Part shown: positions 9,129-18,793 of the stretch, in pieces
Numbering within the stretch: position 1 is the stretch's first letter
How the letters are laid out: every line of letters starts with the position of its first letter
DNA from: CAXBBB01 sp963793245
GTDB taxonomy: Bacteria > Bacteroidota > Rhodothermia > Rhodothermales > BA12
Direction: 5' to 3'
DNA length: 64,000 nucleotides
Assembly: GCA_963793245.1 (NCBI GenBank)
Contig: CAWBZG010000002.1
Location: 744,001-808,000, forward strand
Program-made: the position numbers and the translations under genes
The notes under the pieces: model-generated
Database searches by the model: none
Told to the model about the DNA's origin: nothing
What the model saw: only the letters and a program-made list of their open reading frames with translations

Positions 9129-9794
9129 TCAGGCGACGTCTTGGACGACGGCGAGCAGTTCGGCCAGCATCATCGCTGTCGCGCCCCACACGTCGCCGTC
9201 GGCGAGGCGATAGAGCGGAACCCCGCCGGAGCGGGGCAGGCTGTCGGACGGCTCGCCTGGGACGGTCCAGTTTCCGGTCGCGCGCGTTTGGGGGTCAAGC
9301 AGGGCGGCAAGCGGCACGTGCAAGACACGGGCGACTTCGCTGGGCTGGAGCATCAGCGGCGGCAGTTTGGCTACGGCTCCCACGAATGGGTACGCGCAGA
9401 AGCGCGTAGGCGGAATGTAGATCGGTGTCAGCGCACCCAAGACCGTGATCGCATCAGGAGCGATGCCGACTTCCTCGTGCGTCTCGCGCAGCGCGGTGTG
9501 CTCGAAGGTCTCTCCGTCTTCGCGTCGTCCTCCGGGAAAGGCGATCTGCCCAGCGTGATCGCGCAACGCGTCGGGCCGGGCGGTCAGCAGGAGGTGGGCT
9601 TCTCCACTCTCGCCGGGATAGAGGAGTGCGAGGACTGCGGCTTCGCGGCACTTCTTCTGGTCGACCGACAGCAGGAAACGGTCGAGTCGGTGCGACGGCG
9701 CCATCGTCAGGTGCGCCTCATGTCCGGGTAAGTCGCCCCGATTCAAGCGCTCAGGCAGACGCTGTACGAGACGTTCGAAGTCGACCCCGGGCAC
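9129..9794 (-). CDS. NUDIX hydrolase, CoA pyrophosphatase type
   Basis: 221-residue Nudix enzyme likely to cleave coenzyme A or related nucleotide diphosphates. The Nudix box is complete (GGRREDGE, then RETHEEVGI). Upstream AVLALLYP and HLLLTARPDALRDHAGQIAFPGG match the CoA-pyrophosphatase (NudL/YeaB) signature. It follows bamD by two bases on the same strand and probably shares its transcript. The cellular substrate is an inference from the family. Confidence 0.88.
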   Translation of the reverse strand: MPGVDFERLVQRLPERLNRGDLPGHEAHLTMAPSHRLDRFLLSVDQKKCREAAVLALLYPGESGEAHLLLTARPDALRDHAGQIAFPGGRREDGETFEHTALRETHEEVGIAPDAITVLGALTPIYIPPTRFCAYPFVGAVAKLPPLMLQPSEVARVLHVPLAALLDPQTRATGNWTVPGEPSDSLPRSGGVPLYRLADGDVWGATAMMLAELLAVVQDVA

Positions 9795-9796
9795 CT

Positions 9797-10600
9797 CTAG
9801 TTGGATGCCGTCGCGGGCAGTCCGTCGATCGCTCGCGTGTAGAGGTCTTCGGCTTCTCGGAGTCGGGGCGACGTAGGGAAGATGTCGACGAAGCGCTCGT
9901 AGAGTTCGACGGCTTTGCGGTAGCGTTCAGCCTGACGGACGGACACGCTTTGATCGGCGTAGGTGACGTACATCCGAATGGCACCGATCAAGGATTCGTC
10001 GGCGTAGTCGGCGTCGGGGAAGTCTTGGAAGGCGCGTTCGTAGGTGATGGCGGCGGCTTCGTAGAGTTCGCGGCGCTCGTACAGCGTGCCGCTCTCGTAG
10101 GCTTTGCGTGCCATCTTCGCCCGCAACTCGGAGATGGTTTGCTCGGCCTCGGCTCGTTTCTCGTGCTCGGGGAAGCGGTTGACGAACAGTTGCAGCGACG
10201 TGACGGCGGCCTGCGTCTGCGTCTGGTCCAACTGATACCCCGGCGACTGCTGCACGTACGCCTGAGCGCGCTCGAATTCCGCATCGGCGACACGTGGATC
10301 GCTGCGGTAGATCTCCGAAAAACGCGTGTACTCGGATGCGGCGAGGATGTACTGCTTGCTCTCGTTGTAGCTGCGTGCGAGGTACAGTTGGGCATCGTCG
10401 GCGTACTCTCCGGCACGTCCAAAGCTCAAGACGGCCTGGAAGTACTCGGCAGCGCGGGTATAGCGCTTGGCCTCAAAGTCGGCCATGCCTTTTTCGTAGG
10501 CTTCGGCTGGCGAGTCGTAGCGCAGTCGGCTCGACGAGCAGGCGGGGAGCAAGAGGACAATGAGTAGCCCGGCGAAGAGCGGGCGGTAGAATCGAATCAT
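9797..10600 (-). CDS. bamD: Outer membrane protein assembly factor BamD
   Basis: TPR lipoprotein of the BAM complex that inserts beta-barrel proteins into the outer membrane. The chosen ATG gives signal MIRFYRPLFAGLLIVLLLPACSS (broken here only by the lipobox Cys) and 267 residues. TPR-like repeats start with SPAEAYEKGMADFEAKRYTR, then GEYADDAQLYLARSYNE and later FPDADYADESLIGA, in the order seen in BamD/YfiO. It lies between the periplasmic-binding protein gene and the NUDIX gene, all in the same direction. Other bam genes are absent from the window. Confidence 0.9.
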   Translation of the reverse strand: MIRFYRPLFAGLLIVLLLPACSSSRLRYDSPAEAYEKGMADFEAKRYTRAAEYFQAVLSFGRAGEYADDAQLYLARSYNESKQYILAASEYTRFSEIYRSDPRVADAEFERAQAYVQQSPGYQLDQTQTQAAVTSLQLFVNRFPEHEKRAEAEQTISELRAKMARKAYESGTLYERRELYEAAAITYERAFQDFPDADYADESLIGAIRMYVTYADQSVSVRQAERYRKAVELYERFVDIFPTSPRLREAEDLYTRAIDGLPATASN

Positions 10601-10686
10601 GGATCGGAAAGAGTCACAGGCGGCCAAACGAGCGCGCGCCGCGAAATCGTGCGTGGTAAAAGTTGCGCCTGGTCAGAGCCGAGCGG

Positions 10687-12118
10687 TTACGGCGTGCAGA
10701 CGGCGGGCGCCTGCCCGTTGGGATAGCGGCAGGTGAAGAGCGCCGAGTTGACGTTGTCGCCACGGAAGTCGAAGCGGACGCCCAATGCGTCACGCGGCGT
10801 TTCGCGCAAGAACGTGCCAACCGGACGGCCCGACGAGATCGCATCGATCAGGTAGAGGCCGAGGCTGTAGCCCGTCACGGCCAAACGCTGCTCGATGAAC
10901 GGCGCGCGCGACAGGTCGGTGTCGTAGCGCTGGCGAAACGCCGACAGGAAGCGCTGCGCATCTCGGCTACTCTCGTCGAGAAAGAAGTCGTTGGTGTAGA
11001 CGACGCCCAGTCGGGCCGATGCAGCCGTCGCGCGGTTGTGCCACTCGGAGTTGCCAATGACCGTCGGGACTTCGTTGAACTGGCTCAGCGCGCCGACTGC
11101 GGCAGCCACCTGTTGGCCGGCATCTCCGCCCGCGACGGGGAGGTAGAGCGCGTCCGAGTCGGCGAAGACCCCGGCTCCGTTCTGGGCGGCGGCATCGTCG
11201 TCCGGACCCAGATCGCCCCAGCTACGCGCCGAGGGAAGCACCTGATAGAAGGTGACCGTGCCGTCTTCGCGCATCACTTCGTCGCTGAACGCTTCGGCCA
11301 TCTCCTCGCTGACACCCGGCGCCGTCACGATGCCGAGGCGTCTGGCGCGGAGGTCGGCTGCGGGCGATGCGAGCGGCGGCGCGTCCGCGCATTTCGAGTG
11401 TCGGATTGGCCTGAAACACGTTGCGCCGACCGGCAGATACGTCCGAATCAGTCGCGAGTGGGGCGACGAGGGTTACGCCTCGGCTCTCGGCTTCCATAGC
11501 AGCGGCGCGGGCAGCATCCGAAAACAGCGGCCCGACGACGACGGCTGCACTCGCCAGATCCCTAACGGCCGAGCGTGCGGCGGCAGCTTCCGAACGCGTG
11601 TCGCGGAACGCCATCTCGACGAGGGGACCACGCGGCTGAGCGTTGTGCTCGTCGACGGCCATGCGGAGTCCGTTGAAAAAGGATTGGGTCAGCGGACCGG
11701 CATCGCCACGGAGTGGGAGGGCGATGCCCAACGTCGTGCGCTCGCGGCGTGCAGGCGTGGGGAGGGCACCGTCTCCGTTCAGCATCCGGCGCGCTTCACC
11801 GGCATAGCGGCTCGTGGGGTAGGAAGTGAGTAGGTCGCGAAGCAGAGCTTGTGCCTGCGCCGTCTGTCCCTCGCGCATCAGCGACCGAGCGCCCATGAGC
11901 GTCGCCGCCGTCGTCTTCTGGTTGAGCGGGTACTGCGTGTAGACGAGCCGGAAGCGTCGAGCGGCCATTCCGTAGTCGCCCGACTCGAATGCCTGGACCC
12001 CTTGTTCAAAGATCATCTCTGCCTCGGCGACGCGCGGAACGGTCGGCACCTGCGCCTGGGCGAGCGGAGCGACGAGGAGCGTCAGCAGAGAGAGGGCGAG
12101 CAGCGAGCGCAGCGGCAT
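10687..12118 (-). CDS. TPR plus periplasmic-binding-fold protein (LpoA/LivJ-like), frame interrupted at 11362-11364
   Basis: Secreted protein of about 477 residues beginning MPLRSLLALSLLTLLVAP. Residues about 25-120 form TPR-like repeats (EQGVQAFESGDYGMAARRF). A periplasmic-binding type I domain follows, beginning LGIALPLRGDAGPLTQSF and including VVVGPLFSDAARAAAMEAES. That arrangement resembles penicillin-binding-protein activator LpoA and branched-chain amino-acid receptors. The frame breaks after GRAAARIA; the rest (LGIVTAPGVSEEMAEAF to the C-terminus) is in another frame. The + strand GGG at 11362-11364 has one base too many; deleting it restores RIAADLRARRLG. Stop at 10687. It is the first gene of the bamD unit, which suits an envelope role. 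Confidence 0.75.
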
Positions 12119-12373
12119 AGCGGGTGGGAATGATGCGGCCCAAGATAGCCCGTTCGCAATCCGCGTCCGGTTACGATTCAGCGCATTGCACGCTCCGATG
12201 CGGCATGCTGTGATGAGAACAGCCGCCGGTGAATCAGAGTGCACCTCGCGCCGTTGACTCAGCTTCTTGTTTTTCCTGCGGTGCGTCTCTCGTTGTTGAC
12301 TCAAGCGACCGGAGAAGTCCGCTCGCCTCGCCGATCGGGTGGAGGCGTCGCCGCGTCTCGACACCTCGATTCT

Positions 12374-12877
12374 ATGTACCGCGTGTTCTCTATCGCTATC
12401 GTGCTTCTGTCGCTTTCAGGGATGGGTGTGGTGAATCTGTACGCGCAGACGGATTCTGAGTCTGAGAACGTAGGCGTCGGCGGGTGGGCGACGCTCGGTG
12501 TTGGTTCGGGTCCGAACGACACCTTCGGACTGATCGCCAGCACGACATTGGGGCGTACGTGGGTCGTGCAGGGCGGTATCACGTCGGCGAGTGGCTTCTT
12601 TGGGGGCGACCAAATGAGTTCGCTCTACCTGGGCGGCGGACGCTCGTCTTCGGATCGAGCGCACCACGCCACGCTCGCCGTCGCGCCTGCCCTCGTCTAC
12701 GGGAAGCGGAGCGGAGACGATATGGGAGAGCTTACCGGAGGGCTGATCGTCACGGCGCAAGCTGCCATGGTGCCTTTGCCTCCATTCGGCATCGGCGTGT
12801 CTGCAACGGCTCACCTCAACTCGTTCGAGAGCGGAGTCGGACTAGGCGTCATTCTCGCGCTGATCGACACGAAGTAA
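12374..12877 (+). CDS. Small secreted, glycine-rich protein of unknown function
   Basis: 167-residue product with a signal peptide (MYRVFSIAIVLLSLSGMGVV...YAQ). The rest is rich in Gly, Ser and Thr with alternating hydrophobic residues (WATLGVGSGPNDTFGLIAS, VGLGVILALIDTK), a pattern consistent with a small outer-membrane beta-barrel, but no family is recognised. I chose the ATG at 12374 because the longer frame (from 12239) places a non-signal stretch before the hydrophobic segment. It lies 64 bases upstream of dnaG and may share its transcript. Confidence 0.6.
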   Translation: MYRVFSIAIVLLSLSGMGVVNLYAQTDSESENVGVGGWATLGVGSGPNDTFGLIASTTLGRTWVVQGGITSASGFFGGDQMSSLYLGGGRSSSDRAHHATLAVAPALVYGKRSGDDMGELTGGLIVTAQAAMVPLPPFGIGVSATAHLNSFESGVGLGVILALIDTK

Positions 12878-12941
12878 GGCGCCTGAGCGGAATCCGGGCG
12901 CGCTTCGAGCCGTTGGCTCTGGCCCCTGTTTCCCCGCCGAC

Positions 12942-14882
12942 GTGTCCCTGATTCCGCCCGAAAAGATCGACGAAGTCCGGTCGTCCGCCGATCTAGTCGA
13001 TGTGGTGGGGGACTACGTCAAGCTGAAGCGGCGCGGGTCCAACTACTTCGGGTTGTCACCCTTCAAGAAGGAGAAGACACCGTCGTTTTCGGTCCACCCC
13101 GAACGGCAGTTCTACAAGTGCTTCTCGACCGGAGAGAGCGGCGACGTGTTCTCGTTTCTGCAACACGTGGAGGGGCTGAGTTTCATCGAGAGCGTTCGCC
13201 TCCTCGCCGAGCGGTTCGGGGTGACGCTGCCCCAAGACGACGGCAAAACGGACGACCGAGCGACGGATCAGGAAGCCGCCTACGCCGCGCTCAAAGTCGC
13301 CGCGCGGTTTTTCTACGACACGCTGACGCAAAAGCCCGAGGGCAAACCAGGGCTGGACTATCTGCTTGGGCGGGGCGTCGAGAAAGCGTCGATCAAGGGC
13401 TTCGGAATCGGCTTTGCGCCTGCCAGGTGGGACGGATTGCTGAACCATGCGCAGCAGCAGCACGTGTCGCCTGGGGCGCTCGAACAGGGCGGCCTCGTCA
13501 TTCCGCGCAAGGGCGGCGGCGGGCACTACGATCGGTACCGCAACAGGGTCGTGTTTCCGATCTTCTCGCACATCGGCAAGATCGTCGGCTTCGGCGGGCG
13601 CGTCGTCGATCCAGAGGATGAGCCGAAGTACATCAACTCGCCCGAAACGATCGTCTACCAAAAGAGCAAGGTGCTCTACGGATTGTACCAGGGTCGGCAG
13701 GAGATTCGGACGACCGGCGAGGCGCTGCTCGTCGAAGGCTACACCGACGTCGTCGCGCTGCATCAGGCAGGCGTCACCAACGCGGTTGCCACGTGCGGAA
13801 CGGCGCTGACGCCCGAACAGGTCAAGCTGCTGGGCCGCTACGCCAAGCGCATCGTCATGCTCTACGACGGCGACGCGGCAGGCTCGAACGCCGCCGTTCG
13901 GGGCGTCGATGTGGTGCTCGAACACTGGGGCATGGACGACGCCGACCTGGGGCAGATGCTGGGCGATGGATTCGTCGTCTACGCCGTCATGCTGCCCGCC
14001 GGGTCGGATCCTGATTCCTACGTCCAAGAGCACGGCGCCGACGCCTTTCGCGAGTACGTGGCGAAGCATCGGCAGGACTTCGTCGAGTTCCAGCACACGC
14101 TCGCCGTCCGCAGCGGTGCACTGGACACGCCGCAAGGCGTCGTCGAGGTGCAGGAGCGCGTGCTCGAACAGGTTGCGATGTTGGGCAATCCGCTCTTGCG
14201 CGAGCAATACGTGCGGCGCGTCGCCGAGATTTTTGGTGTGCCTGACATCCACCTGTACAAGGCGCTCGAAAAGCTGATGAGCAGACGCGGCAAGCGCAAG
14301 CAGCGTGAGGCCGAGCGTCCGCCGCGCTTCGATGAGGAGCCGCCGCCCTATGAGGAAGAACGCGTGGTTCGGCGTCCGACCGTCGTCCTGCCCGAAGAGG
14401 CCAACCTGCTGCGGCTGATGCTGTCGGAGGGGACGAGTATGGTTGCGTTCGTGCTGGGGCACATGGCGCTGCATGAGTTCTCGGAAGGTCCGGTCCGCGA
14501 GATGGTCGAGCACTTGCTGGCGCTCTATGAGAAGGGCGAGGTGCGCAGCGAGCCGTTTCTGGGCGGCGAGTTTGGGCGCGAGCAGCAGCGGCTGGCGGGC
14601 GACGTGCTGGCGATCCGCGAGGTGCCGTCGGCCAACTGGCAGCGGCTTAAGGGCGTCGGCGTGCCTCGGTTCAACGAAGCGGCACGCGGCAGTGCGGCGG
14701 ACTCGATGACGCTGCTCAAACTCGACCGCATCGACGAGGCGCTCGACGGCCACCGTAAGACGGTGTATGCCGCCGAGCAGGGCGATGGCGATCTGGCATC
14801 GGCTCTGACGCATCTCAAAGCGCTACAGGACCTGCGCAAGCGCGTGCAGCGACGTGAGTTCTTGCAGGACATAGCGGAATAA
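12942..14882 (+). CDS. dnaG: DNA primase with degenerate zinc ribbon
   Basis: Primase that makes RNA primers for replication; GTG start, 646 residues. The N-terminal zinc-ribbon region aligns (SPFKKEKTPSF ... YKCFSTGESGDVFSF) but three of four metal ligands are replaced: Ser39, Lys42 and Thr63, with only Cys60 left. The catalytic core is normal: RYRNRVVFPIF, the TOPRIM glutamate in LLVEGYTDV (about 265) and the metal motif YDGDAAG (about 308-313). The C-terminal helicase-binding region is helical and charged. I recall other Bacteroidota primases with a similarly altered ribbon, so this may be a lineage trait. No rpoD or rpsU is adjacent. Confidence 0.93.
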   Translation: MSLIPPEKIDEVRSSADLVDVVGDYVKLKRRGSNYFGLSPFKKEKTPSFSVHPERQFYKCFSTGESGDVFSFLQHVEGLSFIESVRLLAERFGVTLPQDDGKTDDRATDQEAAYAALKVAARFFYDTLTQKPEGKPGLDYLLGRGVEKASIKGFGIGFAPARWDGLLNHAQQQHVSPGALEQGGLVIPRKGGGGHYDRYRNRVVFPIFSHIGKIVGFGGRVVDPEDEPKYINSPETIVYQKSKVLYGLYQGRQEIRTTGEALLVEGYTDVVALHQAGVTNAVATCGTALTPEQVKLLGRYAKRIVMLYDGDAAGSNAAVRGVDVVLEHWGMDDADLGQMLGDGFVVYAVMLPAGSDPDSYVQEHGADAFREYVAKHRQDFVEFQHTLAVRSGALDTPQGVVEVQERVLEQVAMLGNPLLREQYVRRVAEIFGVPDIHLYKALEKLMSRRGKRKQREAERPPRFDEEPPPYEEERVVRRPTVVLPEEANLLRLMLSEGTSMVAFVLGHMALHEFSEGPVREMVEHLLALYEKGEVRSEPFLGGEFGREQQRLAGDVLAIREVPSANWQRLKGVGVPRFNEAARGSAADSMTLLKLDRIDEALDGHRKTVYAAEQGDGDLASALTHLKALQDLRKRVQRREFLQDIAE

Positions 14883-14896
14883 CTCGTTCCGTCCCA

Positions 14897-14911
14897 AAAC
14901 CTGACAGGTTT
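14897..14911. repeat. ACCTG-palindrome repeat, single-unit copy
   Basis: AAACCTGACAGGTTT is a perfect odd palindrome 14 bases after the dnaG stop. It shares the ACCTGxCAGGT core with the elements at 24191, 29469, 30579 and 51284. Confidence 0.6.
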
Positions 14912-14979
14912 GATCTCCGCACGCGATTCGCCCTCGTCCAGTTCACGTATTTTCCCTCTCGACCCACCCCAATCTCGTC

Positions 14980-17292
14980 ATGCACGACCCCATCGCCCCG
15001 CGCGACCCGCTCGCTCCTCTCGTGACGGAGGACACGCCGCACGCAGAGACCCAGGACGACGCGGTTGCAGAGCCGCGTGCCAAAGCGACCCCTGAAGCGC
15101 AGGCGGGTTCGGGTGATAAAGTAGTTGCGTTCGATTCCTTCACGCCGCACCGATTGCCGCGTGCCACACGTCCGCGCGACGTTCCCAAGCGGTGTGGCGT
15201 CACGCATTCGAGCCTGTATTTCAACCGCGAACTGTCGTGGCTCGACTTCAACTGGCGCGTGCTCCATCAGGCGCTCGACGAGCGGACGCCTCTGATGGAG
15301 AGGGTTCGATTTGCGGGCATCGTCGAGAGCAACCTGGACGAGTTTTTTCGCAAGCGCATCGGCGGACTCAAGCGTCAGGTTGCGGCGGGCGTCCAGAGTC
15401 TCACCCCGGACGGACGCACGCCCGACAATCAGATCAGCGACTGCCGCGAGGCCGTGCTCCCGATGTACGATCTGCTGACCACGACGTGGGAAGACACGCT
15501 CCGTCCGCTGCTGAAAGAGCACGCGGGCATCGAACTGCTCCACTACTCGGACCTGGAGGAAAAGGACCGTCGGCATCTGCACGCGCACTTCCGCAAGCAC
15601 ATTTTCCCGATTCTGACGCCTCTCGCCGTCGACCCGAGCCGTCCGTTTCCTTTTATCTCCAACCTGAGCCTGTCGCTGGCCGTCATGCTGCGGCATCCTG
15701 TCGCCGATACCGAGCACTTCGCCCGTATCAAAGTGCCGACGGCGCGCGGGCGGTGGATCAAACTGGCGCGCAAAGGGGCCTACGTTCCGGTCGAGGAGGT
15801 CATCGCGCACAACCTGCACGAACTGTTTCGCGGGATGGAAATCGTCTCGGCCCACGCGTTCCGAGTCACCCGCAACGCCGATGTCGGGCGTGAGGACGAG
15901 GATGCCGATGACCTGATCGAGCAGATCAGCGAGGAGATGCGCGAGCGCCGGTTTGCTCCGGTCGTCCGCCTCGAAGTCGAGTCGGAGATGCCACCGCGCG
16001 TGCGTGAATTGCTCCAGCGCGAAATGCTGCTGGGCGACGACGATATGTACGAGTGCGCAGGTATGCTCGACGTGCAATCGTGCGCGAGCGTGGCGAAGCT
16101 GCCCCACCCTGCGAACCTCGATTACGAGCCGTGGCAGGCCATCGTACCGACGCGCCTGAGAACGGCGATTTCGGATTCCGACGTGTCGATCTTCGACGTG
16201 ATTCGCGAACGCGATCTACTCGTGCACCACCCGTACGAAAGCTTCCGGCTGAGCGTCCAGCGCTTTGTCGAGGAGGCCGCCGTCGACGACCGCGTTGTGG
16301 CGATCAAGCAGACGCTCTATCGCACGTCCGAAGAGTCGCCGATCATCGAGGCGCTGATGCGAGCCGCCGAGAGTGGCAAGCAAGTCGCGGTTTTGGTCGA
16401 GGTCAAGGCGCGGTTCGACGAGGAGAACAACATCGAGTGGGGGCAGAAGCTCGAAAAAGCGGGCGTCCACGTCACCTACGGGCTGATGGGCCTGAAGACG
16501 CACGCCAAGGTCACGCTCGTCATCAGGGAAGAAGCCGACCGTCCGCGCGCCTACTGCCACATCGGAACGGGCAACTACAATCCGTCGACAGCGCGCTTCT
16601 ACACCGATACCGGCCTGTTCACGACGCGCCCCGACATCAGCGCCGACCTGATCAACCTGTTTCACTACCTGACCGGCTACGCGCCCGAGCAGCACTACCG
16701 CCGCCTGCTGATCGCCCCGCGCGAAATGCGCCGCCGCTTCGTCGATCTGATTCGGCGCGAAGTGCAGCGCCACAAGCGCAGCGGCAACGGACGTATCATC
16801 GCAAAGATGAACGCGCTCGACGATCTGGAGATGATTCAGGAGTTGTACCGGGCGAGCCAAGCCGGTGTGCCCGTCGACCTGATCGTGCGCGGGCACTGCC
16901 GCTTGCGCCCCGGACTTGAGCGCATCAGCGAAAACATCCGCGTCCGGTCCATCGTCGGGCGGTTTCTCGAACACAGTCGCATCTATCAGTTCGGAGAAGG
17001 CGACGACGCGCGCCTCTTCCACGGCAGCGCCGACTGGCAACGCCGCAACCTGGACGACCGCGTCGAGTCCATCGTGCAGATCGACGACGAGATCGCACGC
17101 GCGCGTCTGATGCGGACGCTCCAACTCGCCCTCGAAGATCGCCGCCAGTCGTGGGCGCTCCAGCCGGACGGCACCTACTGTCTACTAGTACCCGAGAACG
17201 CCGAGGAAAACATAGGCTTCCAAGAGCGGCTGATGCAGCGCGCGCATCACCGGAGCGAGCAGGTGGCACGTCCCTGGACGGCAGGCCTCTGA
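14980..17292 (+). CDS. ppk: Polyphosphate kinase 1
   Basis: Reversible synthesis of inorganic polyphosphate from ATP. The 770-residue product has an extra acidic/Ala-rich leader of about 75 residues before the usual start at LYFNRELSWLDFNWRV. The four-domain PPK1 order is intact. The phosphorylated histidine is His527 in YCHIGTGNYNPSTARFYTD and the second active-site histidine is His681 in LFHGSADWQRRNLDDRVE. Polyphosphate would serve as phosphate store and stress regulator. No ppx is adjacent. A 14-base-long ACCTG palindrome lies between dnaG and this gene, so they are probably separate transcripts. Confidence 0.96.
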   Translation: MHDPIAPRDPLAPLVTEDTPHAETQDDAVAEPRAKATPEAQAGSGDKVVAFDSFTPHRLPRATRPRDVPKRCGVTHSSLYFNRELSWLDFNWRVLHQALDERTPLMERVRFAGIVESNLDEFFRKRIGGLKRQVAAGVQSLTPDGRTPDNQISDCREAVLPMYDLLTTTWEDTLRPLLKEHAGIELLHYSDLEEKDRRHLHAHFRKHIFPILTPLAVDPSRPFPFISNLSLSLAVMLRHPVADTEHFARIKVPTARGRWIKLARKGAYVPVEEVIAHNLHELFRGMEIVSAHAFRVTRNADVGREDEDADDLIEQISEEMRERRFAPVVRLEVESEMPPRVRELLQREMLLGDDDMYECAGMLDVQSCASVAKLPHPANLDYEPWQAIVPTRLRTAISDSDVSIFDVIRERDLLVHHPYESFRLSVQRFVEEAAVDDRVVAIKQTLYRTSEESPIIEALMRAAESGKQVAVLVEVKARFDEENNIEWGQKLEKAGVHVTYGLMGLKTHAKVTLVIREEADRPRAYCHIGTGNYNPSTARFYTDTGLFTTRPDISADLINLFHYLTGYAPEQHYRRLLIAPREMRRRFVDLIRREVQRHKRSGNGRIIAKMNALDDLEMIQELYRASQAGVPVDLIVRGHCRLRPGLERISENIRVRSIVGRFLEHSRIYQFGEGDDARLFHGSADWQRRNLDDRVESIVQIDDEIARARLMRTLQLALEDRRQSWALQPDGTYCLLVPENAEENIGFQERLMQRAHHRSEQVARPWTAGL

Positions 17293-17293
17293 T

Positions 17294-17974
17294 CTAGCCG
17301 TGTGCAAGCGCTGATGACGTCCGGCAGCCGACGATGGCAGGCGACTGGTGAATCAACTCGTCGTTCGTCAGCGCGTCGACCATGAACAGGGCGAAGTCGG
17401 TGCGGCGGGTGCGGTTGCTCATCAGGATTGGATCACCGACGTGGTGGCTCCAGATGGGGAGGCCGTGACCTTCGCCTTCTTCCAGGTCGCTGCCTCGTAC
17501 GACCGTCCAGCATGTGTCGCTATCGAAGATCCGGCGGCAGGCCTCGGCTTGGTCGTCTACGTCGGCGAAGCGAACCAGCTTGGCTAGTGCGCCAAAGACC
17601 CTGAGTAGCGTCGTGAACGTGCGGGAGTACACGTCTTTTCCGTCGCGCGAGATGTGCCAGCCACACGAGAAGACGAGGCGAGCACTCGGCGGCGCGAAGT
17701 CAAGAACGGCCTGGGCCGTACCGGTCGCATACTGCCGGACGCCGTAGGGGACGAGAACAGTTAAGACTCCATCGCACCCGACCACAGCACGCTGGACGAC
17801 GGCTCTGTCGTCAGTATCTCCGGGCATGATCTCGATCCGATCCTTGAACTGGGCGAGCTTGGAGACGCTCTGCTCGCGACATACGGCGACGACGCGGTAG
17901 CCTCGGTCGAGTGCATGGCTGACCATGTAGCGTCCCAGTTTTCCCGAGGCTCCTATGATGCAGACGGTTTTCAT
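17294..17974 (-). CDS. NAD(P)-binding (NmrA/SDR-atypical) protein
   Basis: 226-residue Rossmann protein starting MKTVCIIGASGKLGRYMV, with the dinucleotide-binding GASGKLG at residues 8-14, then YRVVAVCRE and the acidic MPGDTDD after the second strand. Family members are NAD(P)H-binding isomerases, reductases or redox sensors; no catalytic Tyr-Lys pair is clear. The longest open frame runs a further 250 codons upstream through the antisense of the next gene, which I regard as artefact. It converges on ppk with one base between stops. Confidence 0.8.
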   Translation of the reverse strand: MKTVCIIGASGKLGRYMVSHALDRGYRVVAVCREQSVSKLAQFKDRIEIMPGDTDDRAVVQRAVVGCDGVLTVLVPYGVRQYATGTAQAVLDFAPPSARLVFSCGWHISRDGKDVYSRTFTTLLRVFGALAKLVRFADVDDQAEACRRIFDSDTCWTVVRGSDLEEGEGHGLPIWSHHVGDPILMSNRTRRTDFALFMVDALTNDELIHQSPAIVGCRTSSALAHG

Positions 17975-18166
17975 TGGCAGAGGGAGAGGAGCGATAAAGG
18001 TCAGAATACGCGCGTTGGGGCAAAAAAGCGGGCTAAGGGGCGACGCCGTCGTGCCGTGTACATTTTGTTGCGCAGGCCTTAAAGGTTGAGCGAGTACCGT
18101 CGATACAGAGAGAGACCTCGAGCACAATCGCTCTCCTCTCCTCGCCGTCATCCTTTCTCCCACGGT

Positions 18167-18715
18167 ATGAAATCGCACCTCCGCTCCATCACTCTCGGCC
18201 TTGCCGCACTCGTCCTGCTCGTCGCCGCGCGTCCTGCGAACGACAACGCCATGACCGCCAGCTTCCACCAGCAACTCTTCGTCCTGAAGGCGCTCAAGCC
18301 GGGTATCAAAAAAGTCGGCTTGTTCGTCGACGCCTCGTTCGCCGCTGATGCGGCGCAGATGGAAGCTGTCACTCGCGCCGCTGCCGGTTCTCAGGTGTCG
18401 ATCCACATCGCGCCGGTCTCCAGCGTCGCCGACGTAGCATCCAAGTTCCGCACGCTCGACGGAGACGGCATCGACGCCATCTGGGTGCCGATCAGCCAGG
18501 GCAACATGGCCCAAGGTTCGGCCCGCACCTTCCTGGTCGAGAACGCTGCCCGCAAGCGTCTCCCACTCTTCGGACCTGACCGCAGCTGGGTCGATGCCGG
18601 TGCCGTCGGCGCCTTCGACGGTGCCCTCGTGCTCAACCAGCGCACGCTCACGGCTCTGTCGCTGACCGTACCTGAGTCGCTCGCGGCATCGGCTCAAATG
18701 CTGGCTGCCAACTGA
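18167..18715 (+). CDS. Secreted solute-binding-like protein (ABC_sub_bind-like)
   Basis: 182-residue exported protein with signal MKSHLRSITLGLAALVLLVA. The mature part reads like one lobe of a periplasmic-binding fold: KPGIKKVGLFVDASFAADA, then DGIDAIWVPISQG and RKRLPLFGPDRSWVDAGAVG, reminiscent of the ABC substrate-binding family PF04392. It is much shorter than a usual two-lobe receptor (about 300 residues). No permease or ATPase gene is near; instead a chemoreceptor gene follows 78 bases downstream, so a role in presenting ligand to that receptor is plausible but unproven. Confidence 0.6.
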   Translation: MKSHLRSITLGLAALVLLVAARPANDNAMTASFHQQLFVLKALKPGIKKVGLFVDASFAADAAQMEAVTRAAAGSQVSIHIAPVSSVADVASKFRTLDGDGIDAIWVPISQGNMAQGSARTFLVENAARKRLPLFGPDRSWVDAGAVGAFDGALVLNQRTLTALSLTVPESLAASAQMLAAN

Positions 18716-18793
18716 TCGGCCCACCCATCTGGCAGCGGTAGAGGGTGCTCCTCACCGCTGCCGCTCTCTCTCGCGTCCTAAAACCCCTCCCTC

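Noticed and set aside
13056..14813. 585-codon open frame on the minus strand
   Set aside because: It is the antisense of dnaG; high GC gives long shadow frames. The plus-strand product has complete primase motifs.
14815..16107. 430-codon open frame on the minus strand
   Set aside because: Runs across the dnaG-ppk junction antisense to ppk; no protein family features.
17975..18724. 250-codon N-terminal extension of the NAD-binding protein
   Set aside because: Composition is arginine/glycine-rich shadow sequence antisense to the solute-binding-like gene, and the Rossmann start MKTVCIIGASGKLG is at 17974.
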